A stretch of DNA of 55,738 nt from Paraburkholderia caffeinitolerans (GTDB lineage Bacteria > Pseudomonadota > Gammaproteobacteria > Burkholderiales > Burkholderiaceae): the NCBI RefSeq assembly GCF_902859945.1, contig NZ_CADIKL010000049.1, positions 1-55,738 of the forward strand, written 5' to 3'. A program made the position numbers and the translations under genes. Under the pieces are notes generated by a model. It was not told the origin of the DNA. It searched no databases and saw only the letters and a list, made by a program, of their open reading frames with translations. This document shows, one piece after another, positions 1 to 8,633 of this stretch (within the stretch, counting starts at the first letter, position 1; every line of letters begins with the position of its first letter).

Positions 1-66
1 TGGAAGTCGGCGATGAACCAGTTTGCTATCCTGTTTGGCGACCGATTCACGCAGGCGCGCGGGTAA
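1..66 (+). CDS. C-terminal end of an IS256 (mutator) family transposase, cut by the window edge
   Basis: Frame 1 is open from the first base to a TAA at 64-66 and gives 21 residues containing MNQFAILFGDRF. This strongly resembles the last residues of mutator-type transposases, where a W-x-x-A-x-N-Q-F-A-I-x-F-G-x-R pattern is usual. Only this tail is visible, so nothing can be said about the catalytic DDE residues or whether the element is whole. It is followed within 40 bases by a different transposase remnant, so this edge is a nest of insertion sequences. Confidence 0.6.
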   Translation, partial: WKSAMNQFAILFGDRFTQARG

Positions 67-102
67 CGATTCCTTTAACCGCCTCGCCCACAAAAATGCG
101 GA

Positions 103-498
103 CAGGTTCCGGGCAATACGGTCGACTTCCTGCTGCGCGCCCATCGCGACAAGGCCGCAGCCCGGCATTACTTCGAAAAGGCGATTGACCAGAACGGCGA
201 GCCCGAAACGATCACGGTGGACAAGAGCGGCGCTAATCTGGCGGCCCTTGAAGCCCTCAACGCTGAGCGACCAAAATCGATCAAGATCCGGCAAAACAAA
301 TACCTGAATAATGTCGTCAAGCAGGATCACCGCGCCATCAAGCCCATCATCAAACCGATGATGGGGTTCAAGGCTTTCCGCTGTGCGCGCATCATCCTGT
401 CCGGCATCGAGATTGCGCACATGATCCGCAAGGGACAAATGTGTGACGATGGCGTTGTATCGACTGCTGCCGAACAATTTTATTCTCTCGTGATGTAA
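103..498 (+). pseudogene. IS6-family transposase remnant, N-terminus missing
   Basis: An open frame from about 103 to the TAA at 496-498 reads as the second half of an IS6/IS26-like transposase. Visible landmarks in order are VDFLLRAHRDKAAA, TITVDKSGAN (second catalytic D region), KYLNNVVKQDHRAIK (third catalytic region, D followed by H-R-x-I-K), and HMIRKGQM near the end. The N-terminal half with the helix-turn-helix and the first catalytic D is absent; the sequence before 103 belongs to the IS256-like remnant. It is therefore a truncated, non-functional copy. It is from a different IS6 subgroup than the copy at 1917-2654. Confidence 0.8.
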
Positions 499-863
499 GC
501 CGCCCTCTACATTGCAGGTACTTGCTAACCCCTTCCCCATTAACGGGACACAACCCCGGGGAGAGCATTGCGAACTCAAGTTCGTCGGGAGCTGCGGAAA
601 TGGCGGCGTCTCTGCGAAGTCGGGTTCCGGGTTTTCCCGTGACTGCCGGCTCGCCGCACCGCCAGCACGCGTCACGAAGGTGTGCGTCAAGAGGAAGCGT
701 CTGGCGCGAACCGCGCTGCCCTGCCGCACGCGTTGGATGCGGCAGACTCCTGCCTGCGGCCATGATAGCAATCGTCCGTCGGGCTGTACGGATATTCAGT
801 ATGGAAAAGCCCTCGATTGCGCGCGAAACTACCGCTTCATCGACGGCTCAACCGGAGGCTCCA
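499..863. other. 365 bp without a supported gene
   Basis: Overlapping reading frames exist here on both strands, but none has a recognisable protein pattern or a convincing ribosome binding site. I see no tandem repeats or strong terminator. It separates the transposase remnants from the small gene at 864. Confidence 0.5.
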
Positions 864-1127
864 ATGGATCGGTTTGCACACTATCGCGGGTGGTCAATCG
901 ACGTCGCACCAGTCCTGGTTGGCACGCTCTTCCGTTCAAGCGCGATTGTCGAGCGGCTCCTCGATGGCGAACGCTTCATTTTTTCGGATCTGGGTGATCG
1001 CTCGACCCGCGACGATGCACACGAACGCGTCCTCGAGTGGACAAAACGTTGGATCGACAACAACTACCGAAACGAGCCTGTCCTTGCGAATGGCGCCCAG
1101 CACCGGGTGACCGACTGCGGATCCTGA
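864..1127 (+). CDS. Small hypothetical protein, 87 aa, Burkholderia type
   Basis: The ATG at 864 has a GGAGG about five bases upstream, which decides this start over the in-frame ATG at 801. The product begins MDRFAHYRGW and ends in a charged helix-like stretch (RVLEWTKRWIDNN). Burkholderia genomes carry many small proteins with a leading HYRG(Y/W) motif and a closing W-I-D pattern, and this looks like one. I know no function for them. It sits alone, convergent with the H-NS-like gene. Confidence 0.55.
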   Translation: MDRFAHYRGWSIDVAPVLVGTLFRSSAIVERLLDGERFIFSDLGDRSTRDDAHERVLEWTKRWIDNNYRNEPVLANGAQHRVTDCGS

Positions 1128-1179
1128 CGTTCGGGCGAGACCCCCATCGAACTGATGCCATACGCGACCTGTTCTCCGC

Positions 1180-1206
1180 CCTCGGGTGGCAATCGCTCCC
1201 CCGAGG
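1180..1206 (-). terminator. Possible weak hairpin terminator after the H-NS-like gene
   Basis: CCTCGGG at 1180-1186 and CCCGAGG at 1200-1206 form a 7-bp stem about 20 bases past the stop of the minus-strand H-NS gene. There is no T-run after it, so it may only be a pausing or processing structure. Confidence 0.25.
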
Positions 1207-1226
1207 GCTGCGTTTCGGTGCGCAAC

Positions 1227-1526
1227 CTAGTTGCGGATCAGGAATCTGTCGCGGTTCTTCGCATCCTTGATCCAGTTCGGGGCACGCCCCCGGCCCGACC
1301 AGGTCGCCCCCGTCTTGGGGTCACGGTATTGTGGCGGCGCGCCGCTTTCGGCGGGCTTCCTCGGCCTGCCCCGCCCCCGTCCGAAGATCTCCTGCTCCGT
1401 GAACCCGTAGTCTGCGACCTTGGCCCGGATGTCCGCGAGCACCTCCTGAAATTCTGCCGCCCGGGCCGCCGCTGCCTCTGCCTCGAGCTCGGCCATTTGT
1501 TGCTTCAGCTCCTTGTATGTCGCCAA
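1227..1526 (-). CDS. H-NS-like nucleoid-associated protein, 99 aa
   Basis: The protein has the two-part plan of short proteobacterial H-NS-like proteins: an N-terminal coiled-coil dimerisation segment (residues 1-45, rich in E, A, Q and K) and a C-terminal DNA-binding loop. The latter shows GRGRGRPRK followed by YRDPKTGATWSGRGRAPNWI, the signature of this family in Burkholderia. The start is a TTG (1524-1526) preceded by GGGAG. Such proteins bind AT-rich DNA and silence horizontally acquired genes; here one lies beside transposase remnants. Standalone copies like this are often island- or plasmid-borne (inference). Confidence 0.9.
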   Translation of the reverse strand: MATYKELKQQMAELEAEAAAARAAEFQEVLADIRAKVADYGFTEQEIFGRGRGRPRKPAESGAPPQYRDPKTGATWSGRGRAPNWIKDAKNRDRFLIRN

Positions 1527-1916
1527 GATTGATCTCCCTGAGCGGATATGGTGAGGGCGATCATAGCGCGCTTCGCATTGATGCGATCGCCAGACGGCCT
1601 TCCGTCGTAACGGCGGGAATCTGGATCTGCGAACTCACCACGGCGCTTCCGCGCCTGGTTTGTCACTGACTAGAAAAGCCCCTGCTGCAGCACATCTCGG
1701 GCCGGCGGAAACGAAACCTTTGCACGGCGCGCGGTGCGACGACACACGAGGCGCAGGACGTGCGCGACGACCTCCGTGCGCAGATCAGCCGAGTCCAGCA
1801 CAAATGCGAAGAGGCTCCCCCCTCGGGCACAGCATCCGAGAGCAAGCGTAATGATGCGCTGGCCTTGTTACGTTGACATGCGCAGGCTATGTGGTCATAA
1901 AAACAAGTTATCCTTA
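1527..1916. other. 390 bp without an intact gene
   Basis: Around 1742-1870 the plus strand has an open stretch ending in TGA with a plausible protein-like composition (QDVRDDLRAQISRVQHKC), perhaps the tail of a lost gene, but I cannot assign it. From about 1880 the DNA turns AT-rich up to the IS6 element. Confidence 0.4.
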
Positions 1917-2654
1917 TTAATCAATGAAATTGGCTTCGGCATAAATAGTCCAACCATGCCAGGAGGCAAGGCGTTCCTTGAGTATGGTGCGATGACATAC
2001 CGCGTTCATCCGATGTCTGGGCAACGCGAAGTGCTGCCGGATCGGGCCGAAGGATGAGAGAAATGCCTGTGTACGCTTCGAATCACGAAAGCCGGACATG
2101 GCACGTTCACGCCGGCGCGTGGGTTGACGCCTGTTCTCTGCCCGGTTGTTGACCCGTACTGCGGCTTTCACGAACACGTGCTTCACGCCAGCCAGTTCCG
2201 GAATGTCCGCCTTCGCTGCCGGATAGCTGCGCAACCGGTCAGTGAGGATGCCGCGGGGCGCAGGTGCCGAACGCAGCACGCGCAGGAAGAAGCGCTTGGT
2301 TGCAGCCTTGGCGCACCGCTTTTGCACCTGCACGTCCAGTTCGGCACCGTGTTCGTCGACCGCACGCCACAGCAAGTACGGCTCGCCGCGCTGGCTCACG
2401 AACATTTAGTCGAGATGCCACGTCGAGCCGGGCTTTCGCCGCGCTGCTTTCGCGCGGCCGGCAAAGGCAGCCCCAAATTTTTCACACCAGCGTCGAACGC
2501 TTTCGTACGTCACACTCACGCTGCGCTCAAGCAGCAACTCGTCGATATCGCGCAAGCCAAGGTTGAAGCAAAGGTACCAGCGAACCGCGCAACCGATGAT
2601 CACCGCCGGATACCGGTGCCCATGGTAGAGCGATTTGGTGTTCTTCATGCCCAT
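1917..2654 (-). pseudogene. IS6-family transposase interrupted by an in-frame stop
   Basis: Two adjacent pieces in the same frame (2406-2654 and 1917-2405) together give a near full-length IS6-family transposase. The first begins MGMKNTKSLYHGHRYPA and ends TWHLD; the second resumes MFVSQRGEPYLLWRAVDEHG, then ILTDRLRSYPAAKADI and VRVNNRAENRRQPTRRRER. Relatives read TWHLDEMFV, so the residue just after the first catalytic D has become TAA (2406-2408). The C-terminal 25 residues also look unlike the usual family ending. The copy is probably inactive unless the stop is read through. No clear terminal inverted repeats were found by eye. Confidence 0.85.
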
Positions 2655-3158
2655 CTTTTACGTCACGGCCTCGTCAATGTGACAGCGCCCCCGGCACCTA
2701 TCAACCTGGATAGGACCGCGTTGAAGCTTCCCGCCGCCGGCTCTGCATCGACTATATTTTCGTCAGAAGAAAAGAAAGAGATAGAACCTTGGGGACCACG
2801 AGTCTTCATGGTCCAACAGCGCATTTGAAGAGGTTCGTCACGCGGTGCTATCAGGGGTATGTCCAGACCACACTTCGATTCCTTGAGACCTGTGATTTCA
2901 ACTCTCCAAAGCAATGCGGATAGTACCGAACCCGACCCGTGGTTCGCGGTCCGCAAAGCGGCACGCCTGATAGCCGTGCGCTCCCTCTCTTCAGCCTGAC
3001 AGGATCAGGCGAGCAAATCTTCTGGCGCGGCAGATCCGCGATAACGGTCGCTGCCGCGATGGCCCTTTCGTGGACGCGAACTGCGGCGCGATCCCGGAGG
3101 ATCACTGGCAGAACGGCCGCAGCTCAACGCGCATCATTGTGATGAAGGAGGTTCAATC
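2655..3158. other. 504 bp without a supported gene, upstream region of the biosynthetic locus
   Basis: Reading frames on both strands show no recognisable pattern. The last 20 bases hold a strong ribosome binding site (AAGGAGGT, 3145-3152) for the gene at 3159, so the promoter of the long plus-strand locus presumably lies in this stretch. I could not single out -35/-10 boxes with confidence. Confidence 0.45.
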
Positions 3159-3482
3159 ATGGCTTACAAAAAGCTCGTCAACCAAAGTGGCCTTGCACTT
3201 TCCATTCAGTTTGTTTCCCGCCTGGGCTCGGATCCCAATCAGTCAGGTCCCATTGTGACGGTTTCATTGCCGGCCAGCGGGAAGCAAACCGTCGAGTACG
3301 GCAATCCACAGAATCCGTATCTCAACGGCCTCGTCGTTTCGTCGAGTTCCGATGGCGCGTTTTCCAACGGCTCGCAGATCGTGACTTCCCGAGGGAGCTC
3401 ATGGGACAACGTTCTGAATACGAACGACACCCTCACATTCAGTGGCGCCGGCGGCTTGAACGTGACGGGTTCCAACACCTGA
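3159..3482 (+). CDS. Small unrecognised protein, 107 aa, first gene of the biosynthetic locus
   Basis: The ATG follows a near-perfect AAGGAGGT by six bases. The product has no signal peptide or membrane segment. It is rich in S, N, G and V with alternating hydrophobic residues (LVNQSGLALSIQFVSR, TVSLPASGKQTVEYGN, YLNGLVVSSSS), suggesting a small beta-sandwich. I recognise the general shape of a small hypothetical protein found in proteobacteria but know no function. It is the first of thirteen same-strand genes and is followed by a perfect inverted repeat, so it may be expressed more strongly than the rest. Confidence 0.7.
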   Translation: MAYKKLVNQSGLALSIQFVSRLGSDPNQSGPIVTVSLPASGKQTVEYGNPQNPYLNGLVVSSSSDGAFSNGSQIVTSRGSSWDNVLNTNDTLTFSGAGGLNVTGSNT

Positions 3483-3510
3483 TCGCCACTTGAACGCTTT
3501 GATCCTGCTC

Positions 3511-3539
3511 CTGTCGGCAGTCACGCTCACTGCCGACAG
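3511..3539 (+). terminator. Perfect 11-bp inverted repeat between the first two genes of the locus
   Basis: CTGTCGGCAGT (3511-3521) and ACTGCCGACAG (3529-3539) pair perfectly around a 7-base loop, 28 bases after the stop of the first gene. No T-run follows, so it may be an attenuator or an mRNA-stabilising stem rather than a classical terminator. The rest of the gap to 3706 is AT-rich and could hold a second promoter. Confidence 0.5.
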
Positions 3540-3705
3540 ATAGCAGACCCTGCTGCATCAGGAAAACCCGCACTCTACTTCTGTTTATATGCATTCCTAA
3601 TAATATGTAAAACCTTAACTTGCCTTGACCAAACACTCGCGTAGAAACTCTCCAAAAATAAAAGACAACTTCCTCTCCAGAATATAAATCGGATAACTAT
3701 GCATT

Positions 3706-4635
3706 ATGCAAAAACTCTCCAATGATGCTGCGGTGAAGTTAGAAGAAGAATCGTCGGCAACGCAGACACCCACCGCTCCGATTTATCCGACCTACGGGGT
3801 TCACAATCCACCACAATACAGCCCGTGCGCCGCGCCGGACTGCCTGTATGCGCGTGCGCCCGGCGAGCCTTCCGATCCGATCCTGCCGCTCTACTGGTCC
3901 GCGAAATGGAAGATGTACCGCGTGTACAACCGGTACGACGAGTATCCGCCGCCGTATGACGGCGTCCCGTCGCATCCGTTGAAGGAGGGCGTGGACTACG
4001 AAGTGTCTAATGGCGCAAGCTATTACGACAGCACGTGGGTCGGGCCAGACGGCGAACGCGGCGCGATGATGGAGTATTACGAGGACCGCGCGCTGCCGAT
4101 CTTTCCTGGCTCGAATCACTATAGTTGCGCGTACATCTCCCTCGGCGACAACGCCTACTTCCTCACGTTCGAGGAAAGCCGCCCTGCCACCATGGTTCCC
4201 GTGTGCCTGTTTTCGGCGCTGAACCATCCGCCCATGCGCGACTTCATCAAGCATCTGCCCTACAGCAAGGGAGACAGTGAACGGCTCGGCTCACGCGTGC
4301 AGGGATACTCGTTCTGGACGAGCCCCGAAGGAAATCGTCCGCCGGTCCAGATTGGCGTCAGTCCGGACCGCACCAAAGACGGCGCGGTGCTGTTCGGCTA
4401 TGCCTTCCACAGCGACTGGACCGAAGACAGGACGAGCGGCGCCGAACCCGCACTGTATCGGCTGCCGCAGTCGTTCTATTTCTCCGGGTGGCCGGCAGAT
4501 CCGCCGAACGCGCCTATCGTCAGTCAGAACTTCTACGACTTTTCGTTCACGAAGCCCGACCCAGCCACGACGTGGGACCTCGTCGCACAGCTGGCGCAAG
4601 GACAGCCTATCCCGGTCTGCCAGTTCGGCTCCTGA
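3706..4635 (+). CDS. Unrecognised protein, 309 aa, in the VioB-like/ebo locus
   Basis: The product is soluble, with no signal peptide or membrane helix, and is unusually rich in Y, W, F and P (LYWSAKWKMYRVYNRYDEY, SQNFYDFSFTKPDP). It has seven Cys but no spaced metal-binding motif that I can name. I do not recognise the family. It lies 70 bases upstream of the first ferritin-like VioB-C homologue on the same strand, so a role in the same pathway is likely by position only. The upstream region is AT-rich and lacks a strong ribosome binding site, so the exact start is less certain than the frame. Confidence 0.75.
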   Translation: MQKLSNDAAVKLEEESSATQTPTAPIYPTYGVHNPPQYSPCAAPDCLYARAPGEPSDPILPLYWSAKWKMYRVYNRYDEYPPPYDGVPSHPLKEGVDYEVSNGASYYDSTWVGPDGERGAMMEYYEDRALPIFPGSNHYSCAYISLGDNAYFLTFEESRPATMVPVCLFSALNHPPMRDFIKHLPYSKGDSERLGSRVQGYSFWTSPEGNRPPVQIGVSPDRTKDGAVLFGYAFHSDWTEDRTSGAEPALYRLPQSFYFSGWPADPPNAPIVSQNFYDFSFTKPDPATTWDLVAQLAQGQPIPVCQFGS

Positions 4636-4704
4636 GCCGTAGCGCTGCGACGCACACTCACCTGCTGTTTCGATAACCACCGCAATAGCTTTACGGAGGT
4701 CAAA

Positions 4705-5748
4705 GTGATTCGCCTGGCCGTTACAAAGCTGACGAGCGTAGAAGATGCGCAATCCCTGCTGCAAACCGCAATCGGTGTCGAATTCGGCACATTGCCTCCG
4801 TATCTTTATGCGCTGTACTCCATCCCACCGGAGACCAACCCGGAAGCGACCCAACTCATTCGTTCGGTGGCGCTGCAGGAGATGATTCACATGTGCCTCG
4901 CGTGCAATATCCTGAACGCGCTGGGCGGCAATCCGGTCATCCACGTGCAGCAGTACCCCGGGCCGCTGCCCGGCGATATTGGTCCGAACAACACGCCGCT
5001 GACCGTACACCTGTATCCGTTCTCCAGGGACGCACTGGCGCAGGGCATGGCGATCGAAGAGCCGGAAAATCCTCCCGACTATCCGGTCAAGACTGCTGCC
5101 CTGCTGGCGGAAGCGGCGCCCAAAGCCGTGACGATCGGCCAGTTCTACGACGCACTCGACAAGTTCCTCGCGACCTTGCCCGCGAGCACATGGACGCCGA
5201 ACCGGAATCAGATCGTCGACAAACAATTCTTTCCGGGTCAGCTCTTCGCGGTCAACAACTATGCTGATGCGCACAAGGCGATCACACAGATCGTTTCTGA
5301 AGGAGAGGGAACGAGCGAAGGTAGCGAGTACGATCCGCTCGACTTCCAGGACCAGCCCGCGCACTACTTCCGCTTCGGGGAAGTCTTTTACGAGCGCGTG
5401 CTGACCAGAGATCCCGACAGCCAATCCGGCTACACGTGGGGCCCGGCGCGCCTGGAAGTGACGTGGCCGCCTGCCGGGCGCGACCTCACCGACCCTGCCC
5501 TGCACAATTTCTCGAACGAGCCGCCTGCCGCGCAGGCGGCGCAAGCGGCCTGCAACGCGGCGTTCACCCGGATGTTCGATGCACTGCAGGGCGCCGTTAC
5601 CGGTGTGGACGGCGCGCTCGGCGAGGCAGTGCGTTTCATGTTCGATCTGCGCATGGCCGCGTTGCACGCTTTCTCCGTGCCGTTGAACAACGGTCAGTTC
5701 GCCGGTCCCGCCTTTCTTTACGTGCCCAACCTTCATGGAGACAAATGA
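4705..5748 (+). CDS. Ferritin-like iminopyruvate-dimer-synthase domain protein (VioB C-half homologue, copy A), 347 aa
   Basis: The start is a GTG preceded by CGGAGG. The protein matches the ferritin-like half of VioB/RebD-type enzymes, which couple two aromatic imino-pyruvates in violacein and rebeccamycin synthesis. The helix pair carries E26 (GVEFGTLPPYLYALYSI) and the E59-M-x-H62 motif (LQEMIHM), followed by NILNALGGNP, as in VioB. A third carboxylate helix is HYFRFGEVFYERVL. In VioB this half is fused to a large N-terminal domain; here the N-half-like protein is a separate gene that overlaps by four bases (ATGA-type junction at 5745-5748), so the two are translationally coupled and probably form a complex. 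A paralogue lies at 16988. Substrate unknown. Confidence 0.85.
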   Translation: MIRLAVTKLTSVEDAQSLLQTAIGVEFGTLPPYLYALYSIPPETNPEATQLIRSVALQEMIHMCLACNILNALGGNPVIHVQQYPGPLPGDIGPNNTPLTVHLYPFSRDALAQGMAIEEPENPPDYPVKTAALLAEAAPKAVTIGQFYDALDKFLATLPASTWTPNRNQIVDKQFFPGQLFAVNNYADAHKAITQIVSEGEGTSEGSEYDPLDFQDQPAHYFRFGEVFYERVLTRDPDSQSGYTWGPARLEVTWPPAGRDLTDPALHNFSNEPPAAQAAQAACNAAFTRMFDALQGAVTGVDGALGEAVRFMFDLRMAALHAFSVPLNNGQFAGPAFLYVPNLHGDK

Positions 5749-7628
5749 TGAGTGTGCTCGAGATTCCTCGCATTTACTTCAAGGGCAACGTGTCGTGGGA
5801 CCCGGTGACCACCAACAACTACCCCGTCAACTACGACGAGACGGATTGCACCACCGTCCTGCCGCAGAACCTGCCGACTATCCAGGATGACGTTCAGGCA
5901 TTCCGCGATAGAGCGGTGGCCCAGATTGGGGCCAGCGGCAACTGGAACCCCCACGGCACCTATCGTTCGTCTTTCTACGAGACGGCCGTCTGCGGGTTCG
6001 ATCGTGGCCACGGAACCCAAACCGACGATCCGTTCGCGACCAGCGCAGTGAACTTCACCGGCATGCTGGTCGACCTCGAACCGTTCGGCAGCGTTAGCTC
6101 GCAGCTCTTTTTCGATTCGATGCTGTTCGGCGTCGAGGGTGGCTACAGCATTCAGTTGCCGCGCACGTCGCGCATCATTGCGCGGCAGATCAACTTCGGC
6201 CGCAATACGTCCAAACAGACCGCGATCGCGGGCATCGCGTCGGTCATCTGGACGACCTGCTTCGCAAAGGCGGACGGCCTGCGCATCAACGCACTCGACT
6301 CGGGCATCCTCGCCGATCTGAAAAAAGCGCTGGAAGCCGACGACGTGCTGGGCTTGACCGTCCGGTTCAATGCCTATCGCACCGTCTACTACGACAACGC
6401 AGCGCTGACCAACGGCTCGCCGGCCATGGCGCAGGAGGCGCAGCAGCTGGCCGACAAAATCGCCAGTGGCGGCTTTCAGCCGAATCCGGCCCGCAGCCTG
6501 ATCGTCGGCGTGGCGGGCTTGTGGCGCAAGAACGAGCCGGTTCACGAACCCGGCGACCGCGCGCTCATTCAGGTAGGGGCTCAACCCGCGGTGGGCACCG
6601 CCTCGGCCCGTTGCAACGTCGACTCGCTCGTCATCGACCTTTCGAATAGCGTGCCGGAAGTCGATGTGGCGTTGACGAAGCAGGATCTCGGCAGGCTCTC
6701 CGTCGTGGCCATCGATCAGTCGGGCGCGGTCCAGCAGGAGTTGGGATCGATCCCGTACAAGTCGTATGACCGTACGGCTTACGAGGCCAGTGCCGGGCTC
6801 GTGACCCTGCCGCTCGCGCCCGGCATGGCGGAAAAAATAGCCGTGCTGAATCTCCAGGTAAATACCGTGCAAGGGCCGATCCTCCAGGAACAGGCGTTTC
6901 GCGCCATTCCGCTGACGCCGAACTTCTACGCGGACCAGGAAACGGCAACCTCGGCTTCGTTCCAGGTGTACGAGCACGGCGTGCCGGCCGGCAACGGTAT
7001 CGCCTTTCAGTTGAATCAGATGTCGTCCGATGGACAGACGGTTGAAGTAAGCATCCCCATGACGACCGACGCCACGGGTATCGCGAAAGTATCGTTGTCC
7101 GCCGCTCTGCCGGGCATCACGGCCTACGTGCCCAGCTTTCCGTCCCAGACGGTGAGCTCGTTGAGCACACAGCTCGATACCTATATGTATGTGCGCGTGC
7201 TACCCGACGATCCGCAGATCGGCGCGCTACCGCCCACCTGGCCCAATGTGTACAAGTACGTGCTGTCGAACTGGAATGCGATGGCGCCCTGCATGGATAA
7301 CTGGTTGCGTCTCGACGATCCCGAACAGATCCGTACGTACGCGACTGTCCTCAAGCGCTTGACCGACCCCGCGGCCTTCGAACATTTCCGCTTCATGCCG
7401 ATCACGCGAGACATGAGCGCCGGCATGCGTTCACTGTTGTATGCGTGGCTCGATTCGCCGAAGGATCACGAGGCGGAATTGCCGTCGCGCGTGCGACTGC
7501 TCAAAAACGTATTGCGGACGCAGACAGCGACTGCGGTTCAGCGGCGGGAAGAGGCCACCCTGCCCCTTGAGACCATGACGCAAACGGAACTCAGCCGCAG
7601 CCTGCGCGGAGGACCCAAAGGCAACTAG
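5748..7628 (+). CDS. VioB N-half-like protein, copy A, 626 aa
   Basis: The N-terminus MSVLEIPRIYFKG parallels the start of VioB (MSILDFPRIHFRG). Further in, ALEADDVLGLTVRF (195-208) and GVAGLWRKNE (254-263) parallel VioB segments with the same D-D-V-L-G-L-T-V and G-V-V-G-L-W-R-R wording. These comparisons are from memory of VioB. In VioB this domain precedes a ferritin-like domain in one chain; here that domain is the upstream gene. The start could be 5745 or 5748; both ATGs are in frame and overlap the previous stop. No signal peptide. The C-terminus resembles the linker before the VioB ferritin domain (MPITRDMSAGMRSLLYAWLD). Confidence 0.8.
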   Translation: MSVLEIPRIYFKGNVSWDPVTTNNYPVNYDETDCTTVLPQNLPTIQDDVQAFRDRAVAQIGASGNWNPHGTYRSSFYETAVCGFDRGHGTQTDDPFATSAVNFTGMLVDLEPFGSVSSQLFFDSMLFGVEGGYSIQLPRTSRIIARQINFGRNTSKQTAIAGIASVIWTTCFAKADGLRINALDSGILADLKKALEADDVLGLTVRFNAYRTVYYDNAALTNGSPAMAQEAQQLADKIASGGFQPNPARSLIVGVAGLWRKNEPVHEPGDRALIQVGAQPAVGTASARCNVDSLVIDLSNSVPEVDVALTKQDLGRLSVVAIDQSGAVQQELGSIPYKSYDRTAYEASAGLVTLPLAPGMAEKIAVLNLQVNTVQGPILQEQAFRAIPLTPNFYADQETATSASFQVYEHGVPAGNGIAFQLNQMSSDGQTVEVSIPMTTDATGIAKVSLSAALPGITAYVPSFPSQTVSSLSTQLDTYMYVRVLPDDPQIGALPPTWPNVYKYVLSNWNAMAPCMDNWLRLDDPEQIRTYATVLKRLTDPAAFEHFRFMPITRDMSAGMRSLLYAWLDSPKDHEAELPSRVRLLKNVLRTQTATAVQRREEATLPLETMTQTELSRSLRGGPKGN

Positions 7629-7712
7629 CGCCTCACGCCTCTCCCCGTGCTTCTCGTCCACGCAGGACAGGAAGCGCGTTCAGCAACATCGTCAAGCGAT
7701 CGACAATGAATC

Positions 7713-8633
7713 ATGGATACCCCGATGCGATTCGACGCCGCTGAAGCGCTTTCGGCGCTTCTCGGCGCTCATCTTTCGCACGAAGCGAACACCTTCCGGT
7801 CGAGCGCAATGAATGAGATACGCAACGGCGTATCGATGCAACGGCTCGCGCAACTGCTCGCGCTCGCGAGTCGACACGCTCGCGCTGGCGTCCCGCTGGC
7901 GTTGACTCCCGACGAGTTGCACCCGCTGAACATCGGCGTTCCCGGCTGGAATCCGGCGCAGTGGAGCCTGCTGGAGACGCTGCGTATCGCGTTGCTGCTC
8001 GCGTCCCCGGACAGGGAGAGCGACGCTTTCCCCGCAGCGTTCCAACATTGCTTCCAGTTCGCGGACCACGGCGAATCGTGCGCGCTGTACCGTGCGCTGC
8101 CGCTGCTGCCGCGCGGCGAACGTTTCGTCTGGCGCGCACGCGAGGGCTGCCGCTCCAACATGCGTTCGCTGTTCGAGGCGGTGGCGCTCGACTCGCCCTA
8201 CCCGGCGCAACACTTCGACGACGTCGCCTGGCGTCAGCTCGTGATCAAGGCCGTATTCATCGACGCACCGCTCTGGCGGGTCGACGGCCTCGATCGACGG
8301 CTGTCCCCCGAGCTTGCGCGGATGGCGCTCGATCTCGCCGACGAACGGCGCAGCGCGGGCCGCGCGGTGTCGCCGCAGACATGGCTTTGCCTCGGCCCGT
8401 ATGCGGGCGAACGCGGGCTGCGAGCATTGCAGAAGGAACTGGCCGAGGGCGACGAGCAAGGCAAGCGCGGCGCCCTGCTCGCTATCGCCCGAGCCGGCGC
8501 ATTGACCACCGAGCGCCACTGGCTGCGCACCGCCTTCAACACTCACACGCCCTTCATCGAACAAGCCCGCCAGGACGGCTTCACACAGCGCACCTTCCGC
8601 TTTCTGTCGCCACTACAAGAGGACCGGTCATGA
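7713..8633 (+). CDS. eboA: EboA-domain protein, 306 aa
   Basis: First gene of a complete ebo set. The assignment rests on context (TatD-like EboB directly coupled downstream, then EboD, E, F, C) and on the usual length and helical, Arg/Ala-rich make-up of EboA proteins. Landmarks include LHPLNIGVPGWNPAQWSLLE and YPAQHFDDVAWRQLVIKAVF, the second a typical HEAT-like helix. Biochemical function unknown; in Nostoc the ebo cluster is needed to move the scytonemin monomer to the periplasm. The stop overlaps the eboB start (ATGA). The ribosome binding site is weak; ATG 7725 is an alternative start. Confidence 0.8.
   Translation: MDTPMRFDAAEALSALLGAHLSHEANTFRSSAMNEIRNGVSMQRLAQLLALASRHARAGVPLALTPDELHPLNIGVPGWNPAQWSLLETLRIALLLASPDRESDAFPAAFQHCFQFADHGESCALYRALPLLPRGERFVWRAREGCRSNMRSLFEAVALDSPYPAQHFDDVAWRQLVIKAVFIDAPLWRVDGLDRRLSPELARMALDLADERRSAGRAVSPQTWLCLGPYAGERGLRALQKELAEGDEQGKRGALLAIARAGALTTERHWLRTAFNTHTPFIEQARQDGFTQRTFRFLSPLQEDRS

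Noticed and set aside
4291..5736. A 481-codon open frame on the minus strand opposite the ferritin-like gene
   Set aside because: It is an antisense shadow of two well-supported plus-strand genes in high-GC DNA; its product is Arg/Val/Gly-rich with no family pattern.
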